Positions 1-10,800 of a stretch of 64,000 nucleotides of DNA are shown piece by piece. This stretch comes from Telopea speciosissima. Its lineage: Eukaryota; Streptophyta; Magnoliopsida; Proteales; Proteaceae. Numbering within the stretch: position 1 is the stretch's first letter; every line of letters begins with the position of its first letter. The position numbers and the translations under genes are program-made. The DNA is taken from NCBI RefSeq assembly GCF_018873765.1, contig NC_057922.1, positions 16,567,563 to 16,631,562 on the forward strand. Reading direction: 5' to 3'. The notes under the pieces are model-generated. The model was not told the DNA's origin, did no database searches, and worked only from the letters and a program-made list of their open reading frames with translations.

Positions 1-2139
1 AGCACTCCGAATTACTTAAAAATCAGAAAAATAAAGTGGACAATAATCTCCCCGGCCACGGAGCCAAAAACTTGTTTGCACAAAATAATAACCGCAAGCG
101 TACGGATCAATCGTAGCTACGGATCGAACTCAAGGAGATGTATGCCACCTTATTTTACTCACTTTAAAGCAATGCAAAGTAAACCAAAATTAATTAAATT
201 GTTGAATTAAACTAACGGCAATTAAACTAACGGATCCTAACTCACAAACATCTACGTCCTAACACACATTCATCTAACCTATTATGCAGCTAACGCGGAT
301 TGACGAAATTGGAGGAATTAAATTGCCACAACCACACAATCAAAAACTAAAAATCAAAGAAATAGAACTAACTAATTGAAGCTTGAACCAGATTGAAGTT
401 GATATCATAGTTGAAATGGCGCTACCAAATCTGAAAAAAATAAAACAAAAGTAATTAAAATCCTACCACAATGCATGATAATAATAGTGAATAAAAGTCT
501 TAAAAGCATGATTGAATTAGAGAGATAGAGAATGAGAATAAAAATAAAAATAATGGAGAATGAAAACTCCTAATAGAATGGAGGGATTAATGGAGATGAG
601 AAAACTAATAAAATAAAACTACTAGAAGAAACAAAAAAAAGTAGAGAATAAGAAGAAGAAATTAGAAACTAGAAGAATTAAGAAGTTAAGAAGAAGAAAA
701 ACACAAAAATAACAATAAGAAATTGATACTCTTTTCTACCAAAGTTGAATTGCATGAACTAATTAATCCTTACATGAATGTAATTTGATGAAGCTTGAGA
801 CTTGAATAATCCTACCATGGCCTCCTCTTCCAAATCTTCTAAATCTTCTCACTAGAATTTAGAAGCCTAGACTAGAAAGCTTGAAACTAAACTAGAATTC
901 TTACAACCATATTGAAGACATAAAATTAAAGCATGAATCAAAAGCATTACAACCATGGAATTGAAAGCATGAAATCAAACTACAACTTAGAAAGCCAAAA
1001 ACTAGAAGAAGAAATTTTACTAATAATTTGAACAACATTACAAAGGAGAGGGTAGGGGTATTTATAGGGGGAGAAGAGGGAAGTGGTAGGAGAAATATTC
1101 CCTAAGAAAAGAGAATATTCTCTTCTCCTTCCTCCTTTACAATGCCTTGAATCCTAAGAAAAAGGAAAAAAATAGAAACTAAGAGAGATAAAAATCCTAG
1201 CTACATAAACCTTCTATTTATCAAAAAGTAACTTTCTAATTCTAACTTGTGCTTCCTTTTCCTTGTAGGTGTCTTCTCCAAGCAATGAGATCAAGGCATC
1301 TTTGACTTTTCAACCTTCCATGGATGAGAGAATATTTTTCAAAAGAAATCTATCCAAAGTAGAATTCCAAAAATGCCCTTGGAAAGTTGGAGGAGAGAGA
1401 GTGTGATGAGGATGACTAGGATTCCACTCACAATTAATGAAATGTCAAATCTGTCCTTCAAAAAACGTGGAGCATGGGATGCTTATATAGGCCTCACTGT
1501 TGTATTCCTTACGAAAAATCACCCAAAATAGACCCAAATTTAGTCCAATTTGGAATTCGGGAGCCCAAGATATCTCAAGTTGAAGTTGGACTGCTCCAGA
1601 GCCTTCCAAATAGAATCTTTCGGCTAATAGAAAAGATAACTTCTGTGAATTGCACTAAAGCCCCTCGAATTCGAACTTCCGCTTTACTTTATCTCCGGCC
1701 AATTTTCAATAATTACAAACAAACCCCTATAGACCATTTTCGCGCGTCGTTATGGAAACGGCCGTAACTTCTTCGTTTCAACTCGGAATCAAGTGCCGTT
1801 TGAACCGTTGCGAAGCTGACTCGATGGACTACGCATCCATACTATTAACACCTCAAAATTATGCTAAGGGGCCCACTGTAATCACATTCAAATTTGACTA
1901 ATTGGCGTGATGCTTTCAGTGCTCAATCCAAACTTGATTTTCTCGACTCTTGGGCGCTTCCGGCTACTGCCAAACACCACTAAATAGCTTAAAAATGGAT
2001 CCTTAGCATCATTTGCTCCATTTTCACAAGAATTCACCTAAAACCTGAAAACACAAACAAAAACCTCGAGTATTTCCATACCAAGTATAAAAATGCATGC
2101 TTTATGGCCCCAAGATTTCACACATAAATGTGCTCATCA
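1..2139 (-). mobile_element. LTR of a Ty3/gypsy-like (Tat/Ogre-type) retrotransposon, partial
   Basis: This non-coding stretch reads as one long LTR of a minus-strand element whose left end lies outside the window. The right end closes with the dinucleotide CA at 2139. A purine-rich tract on the minus strand follows at once (complement of the C-rich stretch near 2141-2155), as expected for a polypurine tract next to a 3' LTR. The text around 90-130 and 1760-1830 resembles LTRs I know from plant Tat/Ogre elements; that lineage call is recognition from memory. No protein was recognised; the 97-residue open frame at 1474-1767 lies within the LTR and is not a gene. Confidence 0.5.
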
Positions 2140-2660
2140 GATTCCCCCACACTTGAACATTACTTGTCCTCAAGTAAACAAAAAGAAAAACTAACCTAGA
2201 ATGCAAAAATCCTAACTCACTTTCGTAGGAATCACGGTTGTACTTAGCATGTGCAACAAGCCTTTAAACCCCTAGGTTACCCCTAATAGACGAGTTTTGT
2301 CTCGTGGGTGTTTGCAGTGAATGTACACCCAAAATTCAATAAGAAAGAATGCTGCAAATTTCAATCATGGCATAAGTAGGAAAGTGCACATAATCCCAAA
2401 AAATGCTCAATTAAAGATCTAGGAGCCAAAGGTTCCCCCACACTTGAATTTTATCACCCCACATCAATTCAAGTAACAAGCATGCATCAAGTTCAAGGGA
2501 TCTCCTCATATTTTCTGAACACTACTCACCTTCAAGTAAACCACTTATAGCATCGATGAAACCAATGACTTAGGCTTTGAGTATTTTTTACCATACTTTC
2601 TTTTCAGGCATTAAGGCAGAAGTTTTTCTTTCACAACAGTAAACTCTATTTCTGCTCCAC
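2140..2660 (-). mobile_element. Non-coding internal flank of the gypsy-like element
   Basis: The region beside the putative polypurine tract continues in the style of plant Tat/Ogre untranslated regions, including a second C-rich 'cccccacacttgaa'-type motif near 2434. There is no reverse transcriptase or gag in it. The element is therefore either truncated by the LINE pieces that follow or carries a long non-coding 3' region. Confidence 0.35.
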
Positions 2661-3089
2661 TACTGTTCTCTGAATGACATGGTGGAGCATACACCAGACA
2701 CCCAAATACTTGGTAGCTTCGCTTTTTGCATATATCCATAAGACATTGAGACATTGAGACATTGATGCAAGAGTTTTTTTTTTAGTTTCCTTCCAAGGAA
2801 TTTCGAACAAGTCACCCCACTTCCTGAGGCAACAGTGCCCTGTCTAGTCCCAAGGAATTCCACTTTCCTTTCTGTTTTTTTTTTTTCTTTTTTTCTTTCT
2901 TTTTCATTCACTTTCACTTTCATGCCTTGCCTTGTCACAAACAAATTGGTCTCAACTACTAGCCAAAAGATCAAAGGGTCCATAAAATACATAGAGGAAT
3001 CTAGCCACCAAATGAAATAACACTCATATTTTCCAATTCAGTCCCTCTCACCGGATACAAACCCATTACTGTCCTTGAAAAGGGATTTC
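2661..3089. other. Unassigned repeat-like DNA
   Basis: No gene is seen. There is a short tandem repeat of an 8-base unit (gagacatt) near 2746-2765 and T-rich tracts near 2873-2905. The open frames on both strands are low complexity (Lys/Glu runs) and match nothing I recognise. Confidence 0.3.
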
Positions 3090-3690
3090 TTTATTATTTC
3101 ACATGCTAGGGCACCTAATTCCCTCTCTCTCTCTCTCTCTTTGCACTCAAAGAAACGTAGGATTCTTGGCCTTTCCAAAGGAAAGCACAGAAGAGAAAAT
3201 TCCATGGCTTTGATGGTGGATTTAGGGAGCCCATAGATACCGCACCAGTAGATGTAGGAGGATTGAAGAACATATTTGATCAGAACAATCCTTCCCGCGT
3301 AGGAAAGGAATTTGCCCTTCCAAAGTTGGAGCCTCTTACAAATAAGATCAAGCATAGGGGTGCAGTGATGGCCGGTCAGCCTGGCAGGAATGAGAGGGAG
3401 GCCAAGGTATTTCACGGGAAGGGATCCAAGGGAGAATCTGGTCAGGTTGAGGAAGGAGGCTTTGACTTCCTTAGAAACCCCGGAAAGAAAGATTTGCGAT
3501 TTTAAGAGGTTAATGCACAAACCAGAGAGAGATTCAAAGAGCTGAAGGGAAGACATGATGGAAGAGATGAAGGAGGGGGAAGCCTTGAAGAAGATCATAA
3601 GATCTTCCGCTAAGGCAAGGTGGGTGAGATTGAGACTTTTGCACTTGGGAATGGGAGAGATGAGATCAGGAATGTTGGACTGTTGAAAAG
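3090..3690 (-). pseudogene. L1-type LINE reverse transcriptase fragment
   Basis: Read on the minus strand, about 190 codons match the middle of a plant L1-like (non-LTR) reverse transcriptase. Visible landmarks are a block beginning LMIFFKAS, then LFESLSGLCINLLKSQ, VKYLGLPL and LSYAGRIVLIKYVL. The frame is open past the ATG at 3598 up to about 3690. The catalytic FADD-type box before LMIFF reads A-E-D, so a catalytic aspartate is altered. A TC microsatellite near 3121-3142 interrupts the downstream side. The piece is far shorter than a full L1 ORF2 and is a dead fragment. Confidence 0.75.
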
Positions 3691-4310
3691 TGTCATTTTG
3701 AGAAGTTTTGTGTAGCAGAGATGAGGATGTTAAGATGGATGTGCGGAAAACCTAGGAAGGATAAAGTAAGGAATGAACGTTTTAGAACAGACTTGGGAGT
3801 TGCCCCGATTAATGACAAGTTCAGAGAGTCGTTTGAGGTGGTTTGGTCATTTGCAACGGAGGCCTAGGGATGCCCTAGTAAGGAGAAGTGATATGATCCC
3901 AACTGAAGGAGCTAAAAGAGCTAGGGGCAGGCCGAAAATGACCATAGGAGAAGTTGTGTGGAAGGACATGTATAGTCTAGGTCTTGTACCAAGTGTGACC
4001 TCCAATAGAGCCTATTGGAGGGCAAGGATCCATATTGCAGATCCCATTTAGCTGAGATTCTCCTGACTAGCTGGGCTGTGCCTCTTTCCTCTTTTATCTT
4101 TTATCCCTCATTTTTCTCTCATTTTCTATCTTCCATTTGTTGTTTTTCCTTTTTTTTTTTTTTTTTTTTTCTTTTCTCATCTCATTTTCCATTTTCTTTT
4201 TTTCTTTTGTTTAGACCGTAGTTTCCCTACTTTGTTTGTTTGGATCCATGTAGCTGACCCCATTAAGTTGGGAAAAGGCTGAGCTGCTTCTTGTTGTAAT
4301 AATTTGTTAG
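3684..4310 (+). pseudogene. RTE-type LINE 3' fragment (copy 1)
   Basis: The plus strand encodes the C-terminal part of an RTE-clade LINE protein. Blocks seen are VAEMRMLRWMCGK, RLRWFGHLQRRP, GAKRARGRPKMTIGEV and YWRARIHIADPI. A frameshift near 3825 separates the first block from RLRWFGHL. After the stop comes the family's characteristic 3' tail (gtagctgaccccat near 4250), a T-rich tract, and a short TTG-like end near 4295-4310. It abuts the oppositely oriented L1 fragment at about 3685. Three further pieces of this family lie in the window. Confidence 0.75.
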
Positions 4311-4823
4311 CATACAAGGCTGTATCCAAGATATCATGCTTGAACAGAAATTTTGCTTCATGAAAGCTAGTGGCAGAAAATCTGATTGGAAAGATAAATA
4401 AATTTTACGTGAAAGAATATAACCAGAAGAAGTTTTAGATTTAATTACTGTTTCCAGTAGTTGCTGCTATCTTGTCATATGATGTGAAAAGATAGCTGAA
4501 ATGAATGTCAAATATTATACGACTGTTTTTTACAGAATCACAATAACTTAGTGCTAGATCCTGAAGGGTTGAAGAATTTTTAGGTTAAAGATGAACCCAT
4601 AGTAAGCTAATATGCCAAATAACTTCTCTCCACAACTTTTCTATTATGTAACAAGCTAGTCAGTAGCATGCTTGCATTTGCAAAAACATGCATTTTATTA
4701 GTCATTGCTGCTTATACCATTGTTTCCCTCATTTAATTTGTAAGAGATTAGGGTATCATATATCAGTTATAGGTCCAAAGATCTGGTAGTTATTTCCATA
4801 TCTAATCCGGAGTTTCATTGTAG

Positions 4824-7800
4824 GTCATTGAAGCTATGGATGGTTTTGCGACTATATGGTTTAGAGAATCTACAAAATTACATAAGAAACCATATTGAAT
4901 TGGCTAAACATTTTGAACACCTTGTTGCTGTAGATAAAAGATTTGAGGTAATCAAATCTCCGTTTTTGTTATTACTGTTACTGTGTTGTCTCAAGGGTAT
5001 GCATATCTTTCCACTTCGGTTATCAGGTCATAACTTGTATCTCAGAGGTTGATGTAGCCATTTTGTTTTTCTTATTGATGATTCCACTGTTCTCATGTTG
5101 ATTTCAGTCATTCACATTTGCCTCATACACTCTTTCTTTACCTCTGTATCTCAAACTAATGCTTTCTATTGGTTACTACTAGTTTTATCTGACGTGTATC
5201 TGTATACATCTCTAATTTTGGCTGTTGTAGGTGCTGGGAATTTTAAATGGGTTTCCTTTGTCTAAATATTTAAATGTTAGGAGAATAGTGTCACACCCCT
5301 CAGTCATTCACTAAGTCAACCGTGCTGGCACTTAACTAAGTCATCACCATACCTTGAGGGACTTGGGAAGATAACTTAAGAGAACACTTAGAGAGTTTGA
5401 GAGAATGCACGTTTTATGGCACTAGAATGCTTGGATGCTTGTTTGCTTGGTGGGTGCCTTAGCCAAACAAGGCCACTCGTTTTTATAGGCACCCAACTCT
5501 ACAAAGAATGCCCAAGATGCTTACAAGTGTCCTCCATCTAATGGGTAGGAACATTCTAGCCAACAGGCGTTGAACATGTTAGAGTTTATGTAATAAGGGT
5601 ACTTTAGGAACTAGTTTGTTGTCTAGTTGTCTTATATTGTATTTTCTCCATTTTACCTTTTACCTCCCTAGGGAGGTGTATGTAATTCCTTACATCTTAT
5701 TAGTGAAGTAATATAGGTATGGTAGAGATTATTCTCTAACACAAAACATTCCACCATCTTCTCTCTTCTTCCTCTTCTTCTTCTTCTCCAACCTTCTATT
5801 GTCATCTTTCTCCTTGTTCTTTTACATTCTTTAACTTCCAACTTGATATCTGAGCACACTTTGTTGGTTTGAGAGTCGAGTTACTTTCTTGTTCTTCTTT
5901 TCTCCTCTCTTTGGAACCCTAGCTTACAAAGAGGTTCCAAGGAAGAGATTATTATGTGAAATGTTTGAAGAAATCTTGCAAGGCATATGAACAAGGACCA
6001 TGGAGACACCAAGAGAAGAGCTCATTCGAAGAAATAGACACTTGGAGGTCAAATGGAGCAAAACCAGCCCAAGAGAAAGTTACCGCCAGCTTTTTGGTAT
6101 TTTTTCTCTCTCTCTCTCTCACCCGGCCAGTATTCAAGCTGAGGTTAGACTCTTTTGGATCGCCCTAGGGTGTTCTGCAATCCCCCCGCCCATGCCCTTG
6201 CGCCATGCTTTTACAAGTTGAAGCTCCACAACTCACTTTTCCCATGGTTTTTAAGCTACCGCCAGCTCTGTTTTGCCTGTATTATGGATATGTGATGCTT
6301 CCGGCTGCTTGGTGTTGGTGAGGTATGTTGTTTGAGCTTCTTTAGTGGTTGTGTGATGAAGCTATACTTTGAAGAATATGGTGGAGTTGAATTTCTATGA
6401 GATGTTTGCCTTGTTTGGTTGCTGGACTGTGTTCACCAGTGTTTGAAAGGCTTTTTTGGGCTGAAAATATACTCCCCATTTGACTTTGGGTGTTAACCCT
6501 ACTTTGTAAGTTTGTTTCTTCATCATGTCTGGGATCAGTGAACCCACAGAGGTTGTTTTGGTGCTCCTCTTGCTCAAGTGGTTTTTGAAAACCCAAATAC
6601 CCAGATTTCCATTGTGAAGTTGGACAATACCAACTACTTGGATTGGGCACATTTTGTGAAGCTTTCCCTGCGGAGTAGGGGGAAACTAGGGTATGTTACA
6701 GGCACAATCAAAGCCTCCAATCCAAATTACCCAACATATCCAAAATGAGAGACTGAGAACTCCACGGTTATAACTTGGCTTATCTTCTCTATAAAGCCTG
6801 AGATTGGGAGGAGATTAATGAGAAAGGAAACTACCAAGGACATTTGGGATAATGTTTCCAAAACTTTTGACAGAGTTGTTGATTCAGCTAAGGTGCATCA
6901 AAGAGGGATGGGAAATGAGATGAGAAGTAAAAAATGGAAATTGACAAATAAACGATGGAAAATAAAAGAAAAGTGAAAGATAAAAGTAAGAGGAAATAGG
7001 CACAGCCCAGCAAGTCAGGAGAATCTCAGCTAAATAGGGTCTGCTACATGGATCCTTGCCCTCCAATAGGCTCTATCTGAGGTCATCCATGGTACAAGAC
7101 CTAGACTATGCATGTCCTTCCTCATAACTTCTCCTATGGTCATTTTAGGCCTACCCCTTGCTCTTTTAGCTCCTTCAATCGAAATCATATCACTCCTCCT
7201 TATTGCGGCGTCCCTAGGCCTCCGTTGAACATGACCATACCACCTCAAACGAATCTCTCGGAGCTTGTCATTGATTGGAGCAACTTCCAAGTAAGCTCTA
7301 ATACGATCATTCCTTACTTTATCTTTCCTTGTTTTTCTACACATCCATCTTAACATCCTCATCTCTGCCACACATAGCTTCTCAATATGACACTTCTTAA
7401 CTGACCAACATTCTGCCCCATACATCATAGCCGGTCGTACAATAGTCCTATAGAACTTTCCTTTAAGCTTTAAAGGAATACGTCGGTCACACAACACTCT
7501 GAATGCACCTCTCCACCTCATTCATACCACTTTAATTCTCTGAGAAACATTATCTTCTATATTACCTTCTTTATTTATGATTGACCCCAAATATCTAAAA
7601 CAGATACCTATTTTTCAATTTCCTTCATGGGGCATTACAGTTTGCTACACTTTTGTTTGTTTGTTTAGCAATCGATTTATAGCTATTGTATGGGGTGGGG
7701 TAAGTTGGGTGGGGAAGGGGGTGAGGATGGGGGAGTTGAAGAGTTCAGGGGTGGGTGGGGGCAGGGTGGAGTTGCAGAGGCAGGGGTGGAGTTGTAGACA

Positions 7801-10800
7801 AGGTTCAGAAACTCGTCTCGACCAGGTTGAGATGGCCGAGATCTCCGCAAGTTTGTGCTTTTGTTTTTGTTTCAGAATGATGTTTTGGTTGGTAAATGGC
7901 CTTAGTTGGCTCCGAAACTTTAAGGGAAGCTTGTTTTAAGCTTAATAAACATATTAAATCTTCAAATTGAAAAAAAAAAAAACACCCAATTTGGTGTTTT
8001 GGATATGCACCCTTGTTTAGCAATAAACGTCAAACCCTTCATGCAATATTTCCTATTCTACACATTGCTTGAGTAATATGAGACATAATTGGCAAGTAAA
8101 ACAAGTGAATTATTTAAGAAATGGTTAAAGACTTATAGTTTCTACTACAATCTACAATGAACAATAATACATAAGTTATATACACCATTCTCCCAGTCCC
8201 AAGTATAGTGAATAATAATAAATAAGTGATAGTGTTAGCAAAACACAAATTGAGTGAATGGCTTGAATGGTGAATGATCACCCCTAAGCCTGTATTTATA
8301 TTGTTGAAAATAAAAGACAGAATTACATGTGAGCAATGTGGGACTAAACCCACATAATAGAAATAAAAATAAAACAAAAAAAGGGTCCAGAATACCCCCA
8401 CGGTATTCTGGCCCATATAATCCAACACTCCCTCTCAAGTTAGAGCAAATATGTCAATCATGCCCAACTTGACTAGATTAGGGTGAAACAGTTTTTCGGG
8501 TAATCCCTTGGTGAAAATATCAGCAAGCTGATCAACAGACTTCACAAAGGGAACACAAATCAACCCTTCTTCCAATTTCTCCTTGATGAAATGCCTATCC
8601 ACTTCAACATGCTTAGTGCGTTCATGCTGTACCGGGTTATGTGTAATACTGATTGCAGCCTTGTTTTCACAGTACAACATCATAAGAAGATGAATAGGAA
8701 CCCCTAGGTCTTGTAGCAAGCCTTTGAGCCAAAGTAACTCACAAATGCCTTGTGCCATAGCACGGAATTCTGCTTCGGCACTAGAACGAGCAACCACATT
8801 CTGCTTCTTGCTACGCCAAGTAACAAGATTGCCACCCACAAAAGAACAATACCCAGAGATAGACTTGCGATCTGTAGAACCATCCCAATCAGCATTTGTA
8901 CTCCTCTATCCGTAGGTGACCATGAGGAGACAGGAGAATGCCCTTTCTAGGAGCTGACTTCAGGTAGTGAAGGATACGAAGAACAACCTCCATATGAGAA
9001 GAGTAGCGATCATGCATAAACTGACTCACAGTACTCACAACAACTGCAATATATGGGCGTGTGTGTGAGAGATAAATCAACTTCCCCACTAGTCTTTGGT
9101 ACCGGCCTTTATTAATAGGTTCACCCTCTTTTTCCTTGAGACGAACAGTAGCATCCATAGGAGTATCTGAAGGGTGACATCCTAGCAAACTAGTTTCAGC
9201 CAATAAATCTAGAACATACTTCCTTTGGGAGAGAAAAATGCCTTTAGAAGATCTGGCAACCTCAATCCCAAGAAAGTACCGTAGCTTTCCTAGATCTTTA
9301 ATCTCAAACTCCTGGCCAAGAAAGGACTTCAACCGGCTGATCTCATCACCATCATTGCTAGTGACCACTATGTCATCAATGTAGACTATAAGAACAGTGA
9401 GTTTTCCACCAACCCTCTTTATAAAGAGAGTGTGATCAACATTGCTCTGCTTATAGCCTACAGAAATCATGGCCTTGTGAAACCGGCCAAACCATGCTCG
9501 AGGTGACTGCTTCAGCCCATAAAGTGCACGCTTCAATTTACACACCTTACCTTGGTTTTTGTCACAAGAGAACCCTGGTGGAATGTCCATATACACCTCC
9601 TCATCCAGTTCTCCATTGAGGAAAACATTCTTCACATCCAACTGTTGCAATTCCCATTCAAGATTGACTGCACAGGATAGCAAAACCCGAACAGTGTTCA
9701 ACTTTGCAACAGGGGCAAAGGTCTCCTGGTAATCAATGCCATATGTCTGGGTGAACCCCTTTGCCACGAGTCGTACCTTATACGTATCCACAGTGCCATC
9801 CACCTTCTGTTTCACTACAAACACCCACTTACATCCAACAGTTCTCTTCTCAGGTGAAAGAATCACAAGCTCTCATGTGCTAGAAGAACTTGTCATGTGA
9901 TCAGTGGCACCGGAGTCAATGATCCATGGAGTGGAGATAACCGATGCACAATGACCAGCAAAGGGAATACCTGAACGGGCAAAATGAGAACTTGATGGTG
10001 CGGAATAACTGGCAGTAGATGTAGTAGAGGTAGCGGAAGTTTGTAACATACGCCTGAGAGCCTGAAATTCTTCCTGGGAGAAAACCGATTCAGTAGTAGG
10101 GGCTGTAGTTACACTTTCAGTGTGATTAGCCTTGCCTTTAGGTTTACCACGACCATGTTTGGTCTCAAAATCAGCGGGCTTCCCATGTAATTTCCAGCAC
10201 TGAGCCTTAGTATGATAGTGTTTGTTGCAGTGATCACACTTGATTGGCTCACGTGCAGGAGCAGCAACAACAGAAGTACTACTCTAAGTAGTAGTAGAAG
10301 AGTTGGAACCAGCGGCCTGTAGGGCTGATCTCAACTGTAGGAGTCAACATCATAGCAGCCCGACATGTCTCTTCAATGTGAACATAAGAAAAGGCCTACT
10401 CCAATGTGGGGAAAGGAATCCGACCAAGAACTTGCACTCGAATTGGATCATATTCAGCATTAACACCAGCCAAAAAATCATAAACCCGAAACTGATTTAC
10501 ATACTTGGAATAGGCAGTAATGTCGTCAGGTGTAGAGGCCTGAAATCGAGCATAGTGATCCAATTGCTGCCATAAGCTCTTGAGGACAACATAGTATTTG
10601 GTAACTGACAACTCCTTCTGAGTAGTGGTATGGAGTGTCTTCCGGATGTCATAAACTTGTGCATCATTCCCCAATTGTCCATAAGTTCCCTTAGCAGCAG
10701 CCCATATCTGTGCGGCTGTGTCAAGGAGAAGGTACTGGCTGGGGAGTTCTTGAGGCATGGAGTTCAGAACAAAGGACATAACCATAGCATCATTGGCATT

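Noticed and set aside
1474-1767. 97-residue plus-strand frame
   Set aside because: Lies entirely within the gypsy-like LTR; no protein similarity recognised.
4824-4947. Whether this exon and those at 17085-17448 belong to two different gene copies
   Set aside because: The phase fits (exon 1 ends on a codon boundary, exon 2 starts on one) and the protein is continuous with the family order without gap or overlap, so one gene is the simplest reading.
8724-8950. Plus-strand frames over the Copia RNase H and at 59833-60075, 61526-61711, 62269-62577
   Set aside because: Shadows of the minus-strand Copia polyproteins.
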